Source: Brachionus manjavacas
Taxonomy: Eukaryota; Rotifera; Eurotatoria; Ploima; Brachionidae
DNA length: 64,000 nt
Reading direction: 5' to 3'
Assembly (NCBI GenBank): GCA_019054805.1
Contig: JAHQIY010000020.1
Location: 496,001 to 560,000 of the forward strand
Below, in pieces: positions 1 through 12,400 of this stretch (position 1 is its first letter; each line of letters opens with the position of its first letter). Made by a program: the position numbers and the translations under genes. The notes below the pieces were generated by a model. That model did not search any database, had not been told where the DNA came from, and was given only the letters and a program-made list of their open reading frames with translations.

Positions 1-2509
1 CTAAAGTTATATAATCACCAAATAGTATAAATGCAGATTTGATCTTGTTCTGACGTCATTAAATTTTTGCTGAAATAAGGTTTATTTAAGAAGATTTGGA
101 TTTTTAAAATTTCTTAAAGGTTCAATTAATAATTCTGTTTATTTAGTTATATAAAGTCTTTTTTAAAATCAAATTAAAAATGATATTTAAATTATAACTG
201 GATTGACTTAAGTATTTTCAAAAATTTATTTGAGTTTGTTTTGTAAATTAAATAAATTAAAAATTAAGAAAAACGGTTTTCCTGCATCCTGAAAGCTTCT
301 TTTGAAAATAGACTAAAAACTGAAATTGGTTTAATTAAGGCGTGACGGAAATTTCACAACAATAAGCCCTGACTTAAAAATAATTCTTCTTTATTTTTTC
401 TAAATGCAAAATAAAAATTTTGATATAAAATCTTTACTTTTAAAGCAATCAGACATTTGCGTATTGATGAAGTGCGGATCCTTGCCAAAGGCAGACTTTA
501 AAATTAATTTAAAGAATAATTTCAGTAAGCAATAAAATCTTATATGGTTAAAGAAAAATGATGAATAAATTTTTCTATTTGAAATGTTTTAAACTAGTAG
601 ATTTTCGGAGATATTTGAATTAAAAAAAATTCGAAAAAACAGAAACTTGACAAATGTCTATTTTTTGAATAAAATATATTCTTAATAAATTAAGAAAAAA
701 ATTGGGTAAATCTTCCTGATTGATCTTTGTCATGTTTTGTCAAAAAGAATATTTTCACATTGCTATTTCAGAAAATTTCTGATGATATTTAAATAAAACA
801 AAATTCAGGAACAAGACTTTTTTTAAAATTTTTTAATAAAAAAGCCTGATGAAATAAAATATGAAAAAATAAAAAAGTAAACCCAAACATTTTCAAAAAA
901 GAATTTTTTAGAATTAATCTTTTAAAGTAAGTTAAAAATTCATTGAATCTTCTTTGTTTTAAATCATATTTCTTAATTAAAAAATGTTACTTCATTATTT
1001 TTTAATTCTTATAATATTATTTTTATTAAATTGCGATCAATCTTTAAATTAGTGCTATCTTTAATTATCGTCTTTTAATAAATAAGTTTGGAATAAACTT
1101 AAAAACAGTAAATTCAATTTTTCATCAGTGATTTTTTTAAATTTTTGATTTTTGAGGAATAAATTATTTAATTGTTTTTTTGCAAAAAAAATTTTGATTT
1201 AAATTAAATATCCTTTTTTCAGTTTTTTGCTGATTTCTTACCTTTTTAAAATTTTTTAGTAATAAAATTTATTGATATCTGTTGTACCTAAGCAACCTAA
1301 ACCTATTTTAGGTCGATGATTTTTTTAATAACAATAAATTATCAATCAGAAAATAACTTGTCTATCAAAAAAAAGAAAAAAATGATATTTTCTTAAATTT
1401 ATAACAAATTTTTTCAATTTTGTCTGTATTTTTATATATAATTTTTTAGAAATTTTTACAGAAAAAAAAATTTAAAAGCGAAAACAAAAATATATTGGAG
1501 ATCAGAAAAACAGCGACTTATATGTGAAGGTATTTTTAAGGTTCTTAATAGTAATAATTTTTTTAACTTTTTATAGAAATTGATTAGATATTTGAGGCGG
1601 GAATAAATTTGATTGACTGCTCTCTATATATTTTTTATTTTATTTTAGTTTCATTTTCTTTCTTTTTTTAACAATTCTAATACTTATTTATATACTTATG
1701 TATATACAGGAAAATAAAATTCTAAACTAAGAATGATGTTAAAGTTTATCTATTTTTTATTTAATTTAAATATTTTTATTCTGAAGGAGCATTAGCTCGG
1801 TATAGATTTACAATTAAATAAAATAATTATATGGTCGATTTTCGTTTTCTAGAAAAAAAGAATTGTTTTCGGTGTTTGTAATCCAAATTCTTTTTTTCCA
1901 AGTACAAAAAAAAATTTTAATACCTTTTATCGGTTCTTTAAAATTCAATAAAAAATCTTTAACTTGATATCTGTGTAAATTTATTTCTATTAGTATATAT
2001 GAATGTTACCATAAAAAGTTTCATTACTCAAAGTCTTTTTAGTAAAAACAAACTTTTTAAAAACAGAATTCTTTGTAAATATTTAAGAGAATATTTTTTT
2101 CTTAACATTGATCTTTCAAAAATATAAAACTTAATTAATAAAAAAAAGACTCAGGAAAAATCTTTTTTTTTTATTAAAGATCTAAAAATTAAATTGTAAA
2201 AGGCCTTGAAAAAAATTGACTAAAAAATAAATTTAAAATTCAATCTAATTTAAGGTTTGTTTTTAATTTTCTTTATAAACCAAGGGGTTGAAGTGAAAAT
2301 TGAAAAAAATAGGGTTTTTGCCGAGTCTTACGTACTAGGCTTATGGCTCTTTATACACCAGATCAACAGGATAATTTTTAAAGGATTAATATCATTACCC
2401 ATAGTTTTAAAACCCAATTAATTTTCCACATCATTAACAAAAATATGAATTCTCTAGTTTAATTAAAATTTTTTCAAACAGATCGTGGAATTTAAGTAAA
2501 AAACCTTAA
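1..2509. other. AT-rich intron sequence, no exon seen
   Basis: This stretch lies upstream of the first visible DGK exon, whose acceptor is at 5004-5005, so it is most simply the 3' part of a DGK intron. I see poly-A/poly-T runs and no convincing open frame on either strand. The only recognisable piece is a LINE-type 3' tail near 1786. The exon that should carry the earlier part of the kinase catalytic domain (with its GGDG loop) is not here and must lie left of the window. Confidence 0.6.
1781..1830 (+). repeat. LINE-type 3' tail with hairpin
   Basis: GGAGC-ATTA-GCTCGG (1786-1800) forms a short stem-loop followed by TATAG and an AAATAAAATAA tail. The same motif ends the LINE at 6733-8240 and recurs near 8766, 32221, 49840 and 51545. 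It is read as the 3' end of a severely 5'-truncated LINE copy on the + strand. Confidence 0.45.
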
Positions 2510-2790
2510 TTGGAGTCTTTAATGCACTTATAGATTCCATTATAGACTAAAGTTTTCATCCTATCCCGTGTCTACCAGACAAACATTCAAAAACTCCAAG
2601 TTAAATACCTTCTCGGACCTTTTGAAGACCAAAAGGCTGAAAGAATTGAGTCAAGACTCAAAATTCTGCTTGAAAACTACATAAAAAAAGTTAAATATTT
2701 AAAAACACACTCATTACTTTATTCATACTGAATTATATTGATGTTTTTGTTGAAAGCTCAAGAAGTTCTGAACTTAAAACCCTTCTTTGT
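2510..2790 (+). pseudogene. Possible degenerate LINE C-terminal fragment
   Basis: Across broken frames I read a segment like ALIDSIID-SF followed by TNIQKLQV, which resembles the post-RT region (KSLIGSIIDYSF, ETNIKKIQVLQ) of the LINE piece at 52443-53010. It is heavily decayed, with stops and frame changes. The match is by eye and could be coincidental. Confidence 0.3.
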
Positions 2791-2861
2791 AAAGTCTCAA
2801 ATGAGCTTTTCCAATGGATAACTGTTTTTCTGTAACATTTCCAATTTCTCTTTCAGATATA

Positions 2862-3340
2862 CAGTACCGATTTGAAAAGTGGATTTATGGTAATTTTACG
2901 TAAATTTACGTAAAATTTCTTTGTAACAAAATATAAAAATTTACGTATTTTAATGAAAATGCCAAAAAAAAGTCCGATTTTTTGAATTTTTTAATATTTT
3001 CCAATAAATTTTGAAAATATTAGTTTCTATTTATTAAATAAAATTTTACAAAAAGGTACTTTTTTTTACCATATTTTACCCTTTTTTACAAAAATTTACG
3101 TAAAAATTAGTAAAAGAAAGTACCTTTTGGTAAAATTTGATTTAATTAATAGAAACAAATATTTTCAAAATTTATTAGAAAATAATAAAAAATTCAAAAA
3201 ATCGGACTTTTTTTTGGCATTTTCATTTTTACCAATTTTTACGTAATTTTACGAAAATATACGTAAATTTACGTAATTTTAAGTATATTTACGTAAATTT
3301 ACGTAAAATTACCATAAATCCACTTGTCAAATCGGTACTG
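2862..3340. mobile_element. Palindromic Tc1/mariner-type MITE, TA duplication
   Basis: The left end reads CAGTACCGATTTGAAAAGTG (2862 on) and the right end is its reverse complement with one mismatch (ending 3340), continuing as terminal inverted repeats of about 50 bp. Both ends are flanked by TA (2860-2861, 3341-3342), the target duplication of Tc1/mariner elements, and CAGT is a common terminus of that superfamily. The 479-bp interior is itself largely palindromic and rich in the motif TTTACGTAAA. There is no coding capacity, so it is a non-autonomous element inside the DGK intron. Confidence 0.8.
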
Positions 3341-3401
3341 TAACTATTTTATGGAGTCTTTTTTGAGATTTTAAATACATGTCTTTAAAATCAAGATTAT
3401 A

Positions 3402-4655
3402 CATAGTGTTTCGGATTTAGTAATTTACGATAATTTACGTAAAAAATAGTAAATTTACCAAATTTTACGTAAAATATTGTAAATTTACATAAATTAACAA
3501 AAATGTAAAAAAACGTAAATTTACTAAATTTTACGTAAATTTATGTTAAATAAAAAATGTACAAATTTGGCACTTTTTTAAAAAAATGAATTTTTTTTAT
3601 CCTTCAATAATTTTTTCAAAATTATGTAAAAAAAATGTTTTTCAATTTAATTAAAAATTTTAATTAATCTTTTTTTACTATTTTTTACCATTAAATTGAT
3701 TACATTTTACCAAAATTTACGTAAATTATCTTAGATTTTTTTTTACATAATTTTGAAAAAAATATTGAAGGATAAAAAAAAATCATTTTTTTTTTACAGT
3801 AGTGCTACGATTTTCTGTTTTTACGTAAATCCTAGTAAAATTAGGTAAATTTATTTTTATCAAAATTTGCACAAAATTTACTTTTTTTACTAAAAATTAC
3901 CATTTTCAAATAGAATTTCAGGTAAAATTACGTCTCAATTGACAAAATTCTCAAAAAATTTAGCATTTTTTAGAATTTTTACTTTTAACAAAAGTTTACG
4001 TAATATCCGGTATTAGGACAAGGCCACTATCACATATTTTATATCAAAATAAAGGATAAACTTTAAGCTTTTAAATTAGGTATTTTATTCAGTAACTTTC
4101 CCTTGTTTTCTCGGAAATTTTCAACTTAATGACATATAGCACTAAAGTTTAAAAAATCAAGAATTTTAGGATAATACCTTAAATAAATCAAAGGATAAAA
4201 CACCCAAGTTTTTTAGATTTAAGAACAATGGTCATTTTTGGTGTTATTTGATTGTATCTTCTCGAAAACTAGACGGAATAAAACAATCTATAGCTCTTTT
4301 TAATCATAAAAAAATTCTCTACAAAATGATAAATAAAACTCAAAACTTTTATGTGGTGATTTATGAGGACAACCTAGGTCGCAGGTAGGGGTCAATTAGT
4401 AGGCCAGAGTAGACTAATTTTGAAAAGAAAGTTTTTTAAAAATATCAATTTCAGAAAATAGAGAAAAAAAGCTGTAAACCCTCAAAATTTCACTATAATC
4501 ATTGTCCGTTCACTATTTTTTTTCTCAATGAATTTTAAGACAACCATTTTTGGCCACCCGTTACGTAAAAACAAAAAATCATAGCAGTACTGTAAAAAAG
4601 TGCCAATTTTTTTTTACATAAATTTACGTAAATTACTAAATCCAGAACACCGCTG
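3402..4655. mobile_element. Outer palindromic MITE split by a nested insertion
   Basis: The left arm begins near 3402 (CATAGTGTTTCGGATTTAG) and the right end near 4655 is an imperfect reverse complement (…CTAAATCCAGAACACCGCTG). Removing 3797-4592 plus one TA restores a continuous palindrome: TTTGGCACTTTTTT at about 3567 pairs with AAAAAAGTGCCAA at 4594-4606, and the arms around 3590-3660 pair with 3730-3790. It carries TTTACGTAAA-like motifs as in the neighbouring MITE. The outer target duplication is unclear (TA on the left, AA on the right). Confidence 0.6.
3797..4592. mobile_element. Nested Tc1/mariner-type element, TA duplication
   Basis: The left terminus CAGTAGTGCTACGATTTTCT (3797 on) pairs with the right terminus ending at 4592 (…ATAGCAGTACTG) with a few mismatches over about 32 bp. 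Both ends abut TA (3795-3796 and 4593-4594). It sits in the right arm of the outer palindrome. Its interior (about 4080-4500) recurs in inverted orientation at about 27825-28275 in the cyclase gene, so it is a dispersed family. I found no intact transposase; the length is 796 bp. Confidence 0.7.
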
Positions 4656-5005
4656 AACGTTAATTAAGATCCTTGTAAAATATGCTTATGCCAACAACTT
4701 TTGAGAAAATTGACATGAGAAAAAAAAAGAATATTTTATTGAGATAAAAACAGAGTTAACTAACCTAAATAACCTAATTTAGAAACACCAAATTGGAGAA
4801 CTAAATTTTATTTCAAATAAAAATTTTTAAAAAAAATTTTTATTTTTAACTTAACTTCAAAAAAACAAAATTTAAAGTCAAAGTCCAGACTTGACTTTTG
4901 ACCTACTCTGAATAAAAACAGGAAAAAGGGCTCGCAAAACCGGACTCTAATTAGCGTGCTAAAAGCTAAAATAAAAATCCCCTCAACTAATTGACTAATT
5001 TTTAG

Positions 5006-6482
5006 TGTCAAATCGGCGTGCTGCCGCTGGGAACTGGCAACGACTTGGCGCGGGTGCTCGGCTGGGGCTCGGCCCTGGACGACGACAACCAACTGCCCAA
5101 ACTGCTGGAAACATTCGAGCGGGCGACCACAAAAATGCTGGACAGATGGAGCATCATGGCGTACACCTACGACACCCACAAACAATGCGCCTCGGCACCA
5201 CCAACCGGCCCGACAAGCCAAGACAATCTGCTGAAGCTCGAAGGCCTGCTGCTCTCAAGCATCAACGACCTGCTCGCCAACGACTCGCTCCCACACGTCA
5301 TCGACGCCACTCACAACCTCAACACCAACCTCCTAGCACTGCAGTACAACTTTTTGAACAACGTCTACTTCGGCGACAACCTCCGACACAATCCCAAAAT
5401 GGACGCCATACACACGTTTGTCAGCGAGCAGCTGAGCGCTGTGAACCAGAAGCTGGGCGAGTTTTTTTGTCTGCTGAAAGGCGAGCTCAAAATAGCGCAC
5501 AGCAGGCACAACAAATCGACAGAGGAGACTAGCAGCACGAACAGTGGCGAGTGCGACGACGTGGACGAGAGCGAGTTCAGCACTGGCCAAAAGCTGAAGC
5601 TAATCGAAGCGCTGTTCAACAGCGAGCCGATGCCGGGCCGCTCCGACAGCCTCTACCGCAAGCACACTCTTTCTGGCATTTCGAAACGGTTCAACAACCG
5701 TCAAAAAATACTCGTCAAGTCGAACAGTCTGAAGAGAACGCTCAGGCACATAATTCAGCTGATCGAAGTGATGGTGTTGTTCGATGGAGTTAAGAGCTCG
5801 ACGGAGGCGAGCGCGAGCTTGCCGCACCTGGACGACAGAATAAACGAGCTGCTGCTGGCCAGATGCTCGAGTGCGTCGGACAGCGGGACCAAGAGCGCGT
5901 CCAGCTTGACTATAAACAAGGCTAGTTTGTTCCAGTGTGAGAGCGCGTGTCCGCTGGCCAGCGAAGAGCAGTCGTGCTTGTCGAGTCCGAATGCTAGCAA
6001 GCTGTCGCGTAGCATGGACTCGCTGTGCAAGAACTTCGACTCGGCGGCGCCATCCAGCCAGAACACGTGTTCGCATCGCGTGTCCATTCGAATATCGTCG
6101 CCGTCGAACGAGCCCTCGTTGAAGTCGTTCAATGAGAACGACAGGCTGTTGTCGAGGGAGATGCTGCCCGATATAGTGGTCGACGACATGTTCGACAACG
6201 CCGGCTCCTTGCGGCACTCCTATTTTAACTCGAAATCGGTGCCCGGTCTGAACGCTCTGGACGATTTCAAACAGCAAGGCTTGTCGCACCAGTTTTTGTA
6301 TCCGGGCTCGTACACGTGTCTTAACAATAGTCTAAATGCTTCCTCGTATATGAGCTCGGCTAGCTCCAATTATTTGTCCGCCACGTGCATTCCTGTTAGT
6401 CCCAGTGGCTACAGCGGCTCCGGTACTTGTTTGAACCGGACACCGGTTCCGTCGCCCAGAATATCAAAAAAATACTTTAGAG
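5006..6482 (+). CDS. DGK exon: catalytic core end and Ser-rich linker
   Basis: The acceptor TTTTTAG ends at 5005; the exon starts in phase 0 with [16 protein letters not shown], where the G-T-G-N-D segment belongs to the kinase catalytic domain. [11 protein letters not shown] and [10 protein letters not shown] follow, as in DGK delta/eta. From about residue 150 the sequence becomes a long Ser/Asn-rich linker with several SxSL and RSxS stretches, suitable for phosphorylation (inference). The donor GTAGGT is at 6483. The exon is much richer in G+C than its flanks or the later exons of the same gene, and it throws long antisense open frames that I regard as shadows. Confidence 0.92.
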
Positions 6483-9400
6483 GTAGGTTTTTGTTGTTTG
6501 TTCTCTGTATCATATTAGCCGAGATTAAATTGGAATTATATTTAGCAAAAAACATAGTTTAAATATAATAATATAATATAATAATAAATAAATAGCTATA
6601 ATGTGGTTGAACACATGAAATGGAGTTTTAAAATCCATTGTTTATTTTTAAATTCGTTTATCTCATTTGAAAGGACTACTTCTTTTGACAGATTGTTCCA
6701 GACGCTTGGTACTCTGTTTGAAAAGAAATTATGATGATGATGATGATGATGATAAACGTCTTTATTTAAATAAATAAATAGATAAATATTGGCTCGAGCT
6801 TTCGCTCCTTTGCCAAGCTTAAATAAAATGTTTCAAAAAACAAAAATAAGAAACATAAAATAAAATTATTATCTCATAAGTTTTTTTTTTTTTTTTAAAA
6901 TATAAGACAAATTAGGCAATGTTTCTTTTAGTTATTTTTTCTTTTACTGCTACACTTTTAGGTTACCAAGAAAAGTATCGAATTTAAGTTTTTTTATTCT
7001 ACCTCTTTTGAATAGTTTGTATTCGTTTATTAAATCATTAATTAATGGATTTTTATTCTGAATCGTATCGCTTAAGTAATTTTCATTTAGTTCCCTATAT
7101 CTATCCTCTAGAACTTTAATGCCTGCTATTCTATGAATGTTTTGAGTGTTTTCCCGATAATTTAGCTTAAAAATTACCTTAATAGCACAATTTTGAATTC
7201 TCTGTAAATTTTTTAGATTTGTTGCAGACAATCTTGGTAAAATTACCGAAGAATAGTCTAGAACCGATCGTACAAGAGCAAAGTAGATTTGTTTTAAGGT
7301 ATTTTTAGACAATTTCCACGATTTATGCGAAAGAATTTTCAAGCAATTAAGTCGCTGCTGGCAATTTTTTTTAAGAAATTCTACCTGATTTTTGAAACTC
7401 AAACTATGATCGAATCTTATACCCTAAAAACAAATGATATCTGAAGGTGTTAGGTCTCTATTTGACATTCTAAACTTCAATTTTTTGGTCAGATTTTTCT
7501 TCGTACTTGAAAAAATTATACAATTGCATTTTTCTGCTGCCATACTTAAGCGCCACAGTGAGAGCCACTGTTCTATGTTCCTAATATAACCATTTATCAT
7601 TTTTTGAATGTTATTGTACTTATTAAAGATAAAATAAGACACTAGATCGTCCGCAAAAAGTAGCGAATAACTTTTGTTTTTATTATATTTAGTTGGTATG
7701 TCATTTATATAAATCGAAAAAAGTTAAGGACTTAACACTGCTCCTTGTGGGACTCCTGCTTTTACATCGTAAAGTTTTGATTGTGTATTTCCAATATTAA
7801 CGAAAAATTTCCTATTTTCTAAAAATGCTCTTAACCATAAAATAAGATCAATCGGTATCTTCATTTTGATCATTTTATAAAGAAGACCTTTATGCCAGAC
7901 CTTGTCGAATGCTGCCTGAATATCGAAAAAAATGGCACAAACTTTCTTTTTTCTTTCGAATGTTTCAATTGTTTTTTGTATAAAATGAAATAAATTATCC
8001 CTAGTTTGTCTATGCTTCCTAAACCCTGATTGTTGTTTAATTATCAGCTCATTTTCTTCAATAAACGTGTTTAACCTTTTAAGACAAGTCTTTCCGACAA
8101 TTTACCTAGACAACTTGTGACACTAACTGGTCTATATTCTTTAGGACTTGGGCTATTTGCTTTTTTTGTGGGGATCATGCTTAGTCTTGCAATTTTCCAA
8201 GAAATTATGACGTTGATGACAGTTTTTAGCTAGTTGTCTTTCTTTCTGGAATTCTGGAAGACCTTAATAAATGTGTCGATTGAAACGACTGTTCATTTTT
8301 AACACAATTTTATTAAACCAATTAATTTCATCAAAACCCTTAACTATTTTAAACATTTGTATTAAATCACCTCTAAGTCTTCAGATTTCAAGTGTTGTCA
8401 AATTTAATTCTTGCAGTCTCTATTCTCCTGAATTCCGACGCTAGCCCTATTGCTCGTCTCTGAACAGCTTCGATGGCGTTTATGTCTTTTCATTGGATTT
8501 TGGTGACATTAAAATTGTTGCTTTTTTCAACCAATTCTATTCCATGCATGAACTTGTATAATTGAATTAGATCACCTCTTTTTCTTCTTTCCACCAGATT
8601 TGGAATGCTTAAGGCCTTCGATCTGCTTTCATACGATTTTTTGTAATTAGCAATATAATTTATTTGTTAATTAAAAAAATTATTGCTAATTATTTATTTA
8701 AGAAACTAATATAAAAAAATATTTTAAAATATTTCGATTTTATTTTTTTTTAAATCTATTCTGAAGGAGCTCTAGTTCGGTACAGAAAACAAATAAATAA
8801 ATAAAAGAAAAAAAACCGCTACCTGACGGAGCAAACATCAAAAAACGTCCAATTTTTTTGAATTTGAAAATCTTTTGATGACTAAATATTAAGGCTATGA
8901 ATATTGGTATTATCTTTTTCTAAATAAAAAACTAACAAAAAATCAAAAACATTATTTCAAAAAAAGTTAAAATTGTGACTCAGATATAATTTAATATGAT
9001 TTATAAAAAATTTCGCTTTTGGTGGAGCAAGCAAAATCAGAAGTTATCTTTGGGATTTTTTTGCAGTGAAAAAATAATGTTATTCAAAAATTAGAGTAAA
9101 GGACAACAAAGTAATTAAAAAGCGTGGTAAATATTACCACGATCCGATTACTATTGCATCTCGTCATTTAAAAAGAGTCATCTTTAAGAGTTGAAATTAA
9201 GTTTGCATCAGAATTTTTGGACAAAAACGGCGACTAGGAATCTCTTTCTCAATTTATTAATTTTTCTTTATCATATTTTTTGCAAATAAAATAAATAAAA
9301 ATTTTGGCACTATTTTACCTTTAACATCAACAAATTTTGACATTAAATGATACATTAATATGCTCAATTTTCAAGCAATTTCTTATTTGGAAATTAAAAA

Positions 9401-12400
9401 AAAACAGAAAATTAAAAAAAAAAATACATCTTTTTACGTAAATTTACGTAAAATACGAATTTTTTAATTGTGAAATTTGGTAAAAAATTGTAGAATACAG
9501 TAAAAATTTTAATTTTAATAAATCAGATTATTTTAAATGGAAAAAAAATAATGTTTCGACCAGTCTCCATTATTTTGAATCATAATTGGGATAACCTAAG
9601 TAATTAATTAATTTTTTATTTTAGTTAAAATTTTTTAATGATACCTTTTTTAAATGACTTATATATGATAAATAATTTTAGGCGTAAAATTGCAAAATAT
9701 TGTAGATTCATGTAATATCGCTTTAAATCAAAATAAGTGTAAGCAATTCTATCCTATTCTTTAAGGATAAAAAGATTTTTAATCAAAACATGAGTCAGTT
9801 TCTATACAGAGATATTTTGTCAGAATATCTTTTCTCTTTCGCTTTTGAAAGTTACATTAGGACAATTACCCGATACTGTAGAATATATCCCTAATAGCTT
9901 TATCTTGACCAGTGTCCAATAATGTCATTTAATTTATTTTTTTAAAGTTCACGAAATTCAAAACTTAAGTGCTATCTGAATTTCACATTTTTGACATGAA
10001 ATTCGTAAAATACGCCCTCAAAAAACCCAAAAAAAAATTTTTTACACCCAGGGTTCCAAAAATAGCAAACCCTTTAAAGAGTTGTTGTTCTTTAAGACTC
10101 AAAATCTCAAAGATTAAACTTAAATATACTAAAAAAGAATATATATTCTGAAAGAGCATAAAATTCTCTACATGCTAATGTAATTTAGAAGAAAAAAAAA
10201 GGGTGTGGCGGTTTTTGTTGGCTAAAAAAAGGAAAAAAAATGTGTTCTTTCTGGTTTAAATCGTATCTCCTCCGAGGGATCAATTGTGACCCGATTTTTT
10301 TTTTTTTTAAATCTAGACAAAATTCTGAACAATTCTATGGTTTTACTTTTTTATTTTATTGCTTTATTTTTCTTAAAAAATGTCTTCAAATCATGTGATA
10401 ATTAACAAATTTGTATATTAATATTCTATTGATATTTTTTTCTAAATTTTACTAAAAACTTATCTAAGTATAAATAAAATTTCGTGAAAAATGCCTAAAA
10501 AATCAAAATAAAATCAATCTCGTGTTAGTAACCTTGGAGTTTTCGGCCAAAAAAAATTTAATGAAGAGGAAGATGAAGATGATCATATGGAAATAGAGAT
10601 TCAACCCGATATAAATAATAATTACCATGATTTTTTTACTTCATCCGAATCTGAAAAATCCTATAGAAGGAAAATTTTTTTTTTGCCCCCTTCAAAAAAA
10701 TTTTTATTGGGGTTTTTGAGGGCGTATTTTACGAATTTCAAGTCAAAAATGTGAAATTCAGATAGCACTAAAGTTTTGAATTTCGTGAACTTTATTAAAT
10801 TGATAGATTTAAAAAAAATAAAATTAAAAAATTAAAAGAGTTTATTAAAATTAAAAAGAATAAAGTAAAGAAGAAAATTTTAAAAAGACAAATTGAAATA
10901 AAAGAGTGACAGCTAATATTTATAGAGAGTTCAGGAACAAAAGAAGAAATTGAACGTAGATATAATGAAGTTTTTACTAAAATTGTTTTTGAAATTTTCC
11001 TTTGTAATTATTTCAAAAACGTAAAAGTTAATTTTTGTTTTAAAAATAAAGTGACGATTCTCTATCAAATAAGCAGAGTTATTTTTAAGTCACTTGTCTT
11101 TACTTAAGTCGAGACAATCACTTTAATTTATTGTTTTTAATTTAATGACTTTTATTTTATATACTTTTATTTATCTATCTGTGGTTAATATACTTCTAAG
11201 CCATTTAATTAATTTAATAATTAATGTAAAATTTTCTAAAAATAGGGAACTAAAAGCAGATGAAGAAGAAGGGAAATTTTTTCACTCGGGGTAAAAAATT
11301 TGTATCCCGACTGAGAAATCGGGGTACAAATTAAAAATAATTAAATTAACACTATTAAAGTTAAAATTCACTTTAAAGTGTAATATTAGTATTAATTATA
11401 ATTGCTACGCTTTCGCGTTAAGTCCGGTTATATCCAGACCATAAGCAATTATTTAGTCTTTCAAAAGTATGTCTAAATTAGTTTTAAAAATGTTTGTTGA
11501 TTTTGATTCTATAACTTTGTTTCCAAGCTGATTCCAATCATTGACTATTCTGTTGGTGAAAAAGTTGAATCTTGGTGCACAGTTTTTACAATTTCTCTTC
11601 TTAACCTGTAGTTGTTGCCTCTTGTTTTATTTACACCAAAAACCTTGTCTGGTTGTTTATACCAGTTGACTTGATCGTAATTATTGAGCAACTTAAACAT
11701 TTGTATTAAATCACCTCTCTTTCTTCTTGTTTTATGTGTTGTAAGTTTTAGCCTTCTTAGTCGTTCTGGATACTCTAGATTCGATAAACCTGAGATAGAA
11801 CGCGTTGCTCTTCTCTGAACCTTTTCAAGCGCATTAATGTCCTTCTTTAGGTATGGGTTCCATGCCGAAACAGCAAACTCTAAATGAGGCCGAACCAGAC
11901 TCTTATACATCTTACAAATAACGTTCTCACTGCGATTACTCAAGCCTTTTAAGACTAACCCCAAGATTCTATTCGCTCTTGAAGCCGACGTGGTGACCTG
12001 CTTACCCCATTTCATATCACTTGTCACCATTACGCCCAAATCCCTTTGCTCGGTTGCAACTGCTAACTTCTGAACACCTTTGCTGCTTGAAATAAAAAAT
12101 TCGTTCTTCGGATTGTTTTTGCCAATATGCATTATCTCACACTTTTCGATATTAAGGCCCATTGACCACTCCCTACACCATTTCACTAGCTCGTCAATAT
12201 CCGCTTGAAGCTGCTGTTTCATCAAGTTTTCATTGGTTTTATTGAAGACGCAATAGATCTTACAATCGTCTGCGTAAAGTGAGCATATGCTCTTGAATCT
12301 TTCGGGAAGGTCATTAATAAAAATCACAAAAAGTAATGGACCGAGGACTGAACCCTGTGGAACTTCACTCGTAACTTCTAGCCACTCAGATGTTGAATGA

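Noticed and set aside
2862..3340. Clusters of TTTACGTAAA considered as a regulatory bZIP-site array
   Set aside because: The motifs lie symmetrically in inverted arms of TA-flanked elements, so transposon structure explains them; regulation would be secondary.
5600..6289. 229-codon antisense frame and other shadow frames over the DGK exon
   Set aside because: Arg/Val/Leu repeats are typical of a frame-shifted G/C-rich coding exon; no family recognised.
9969..10151. 60-codon frame
   Set aside because: It lies wholly within the mariner terminal repeat, which recurs non-coding at 49899-51286.
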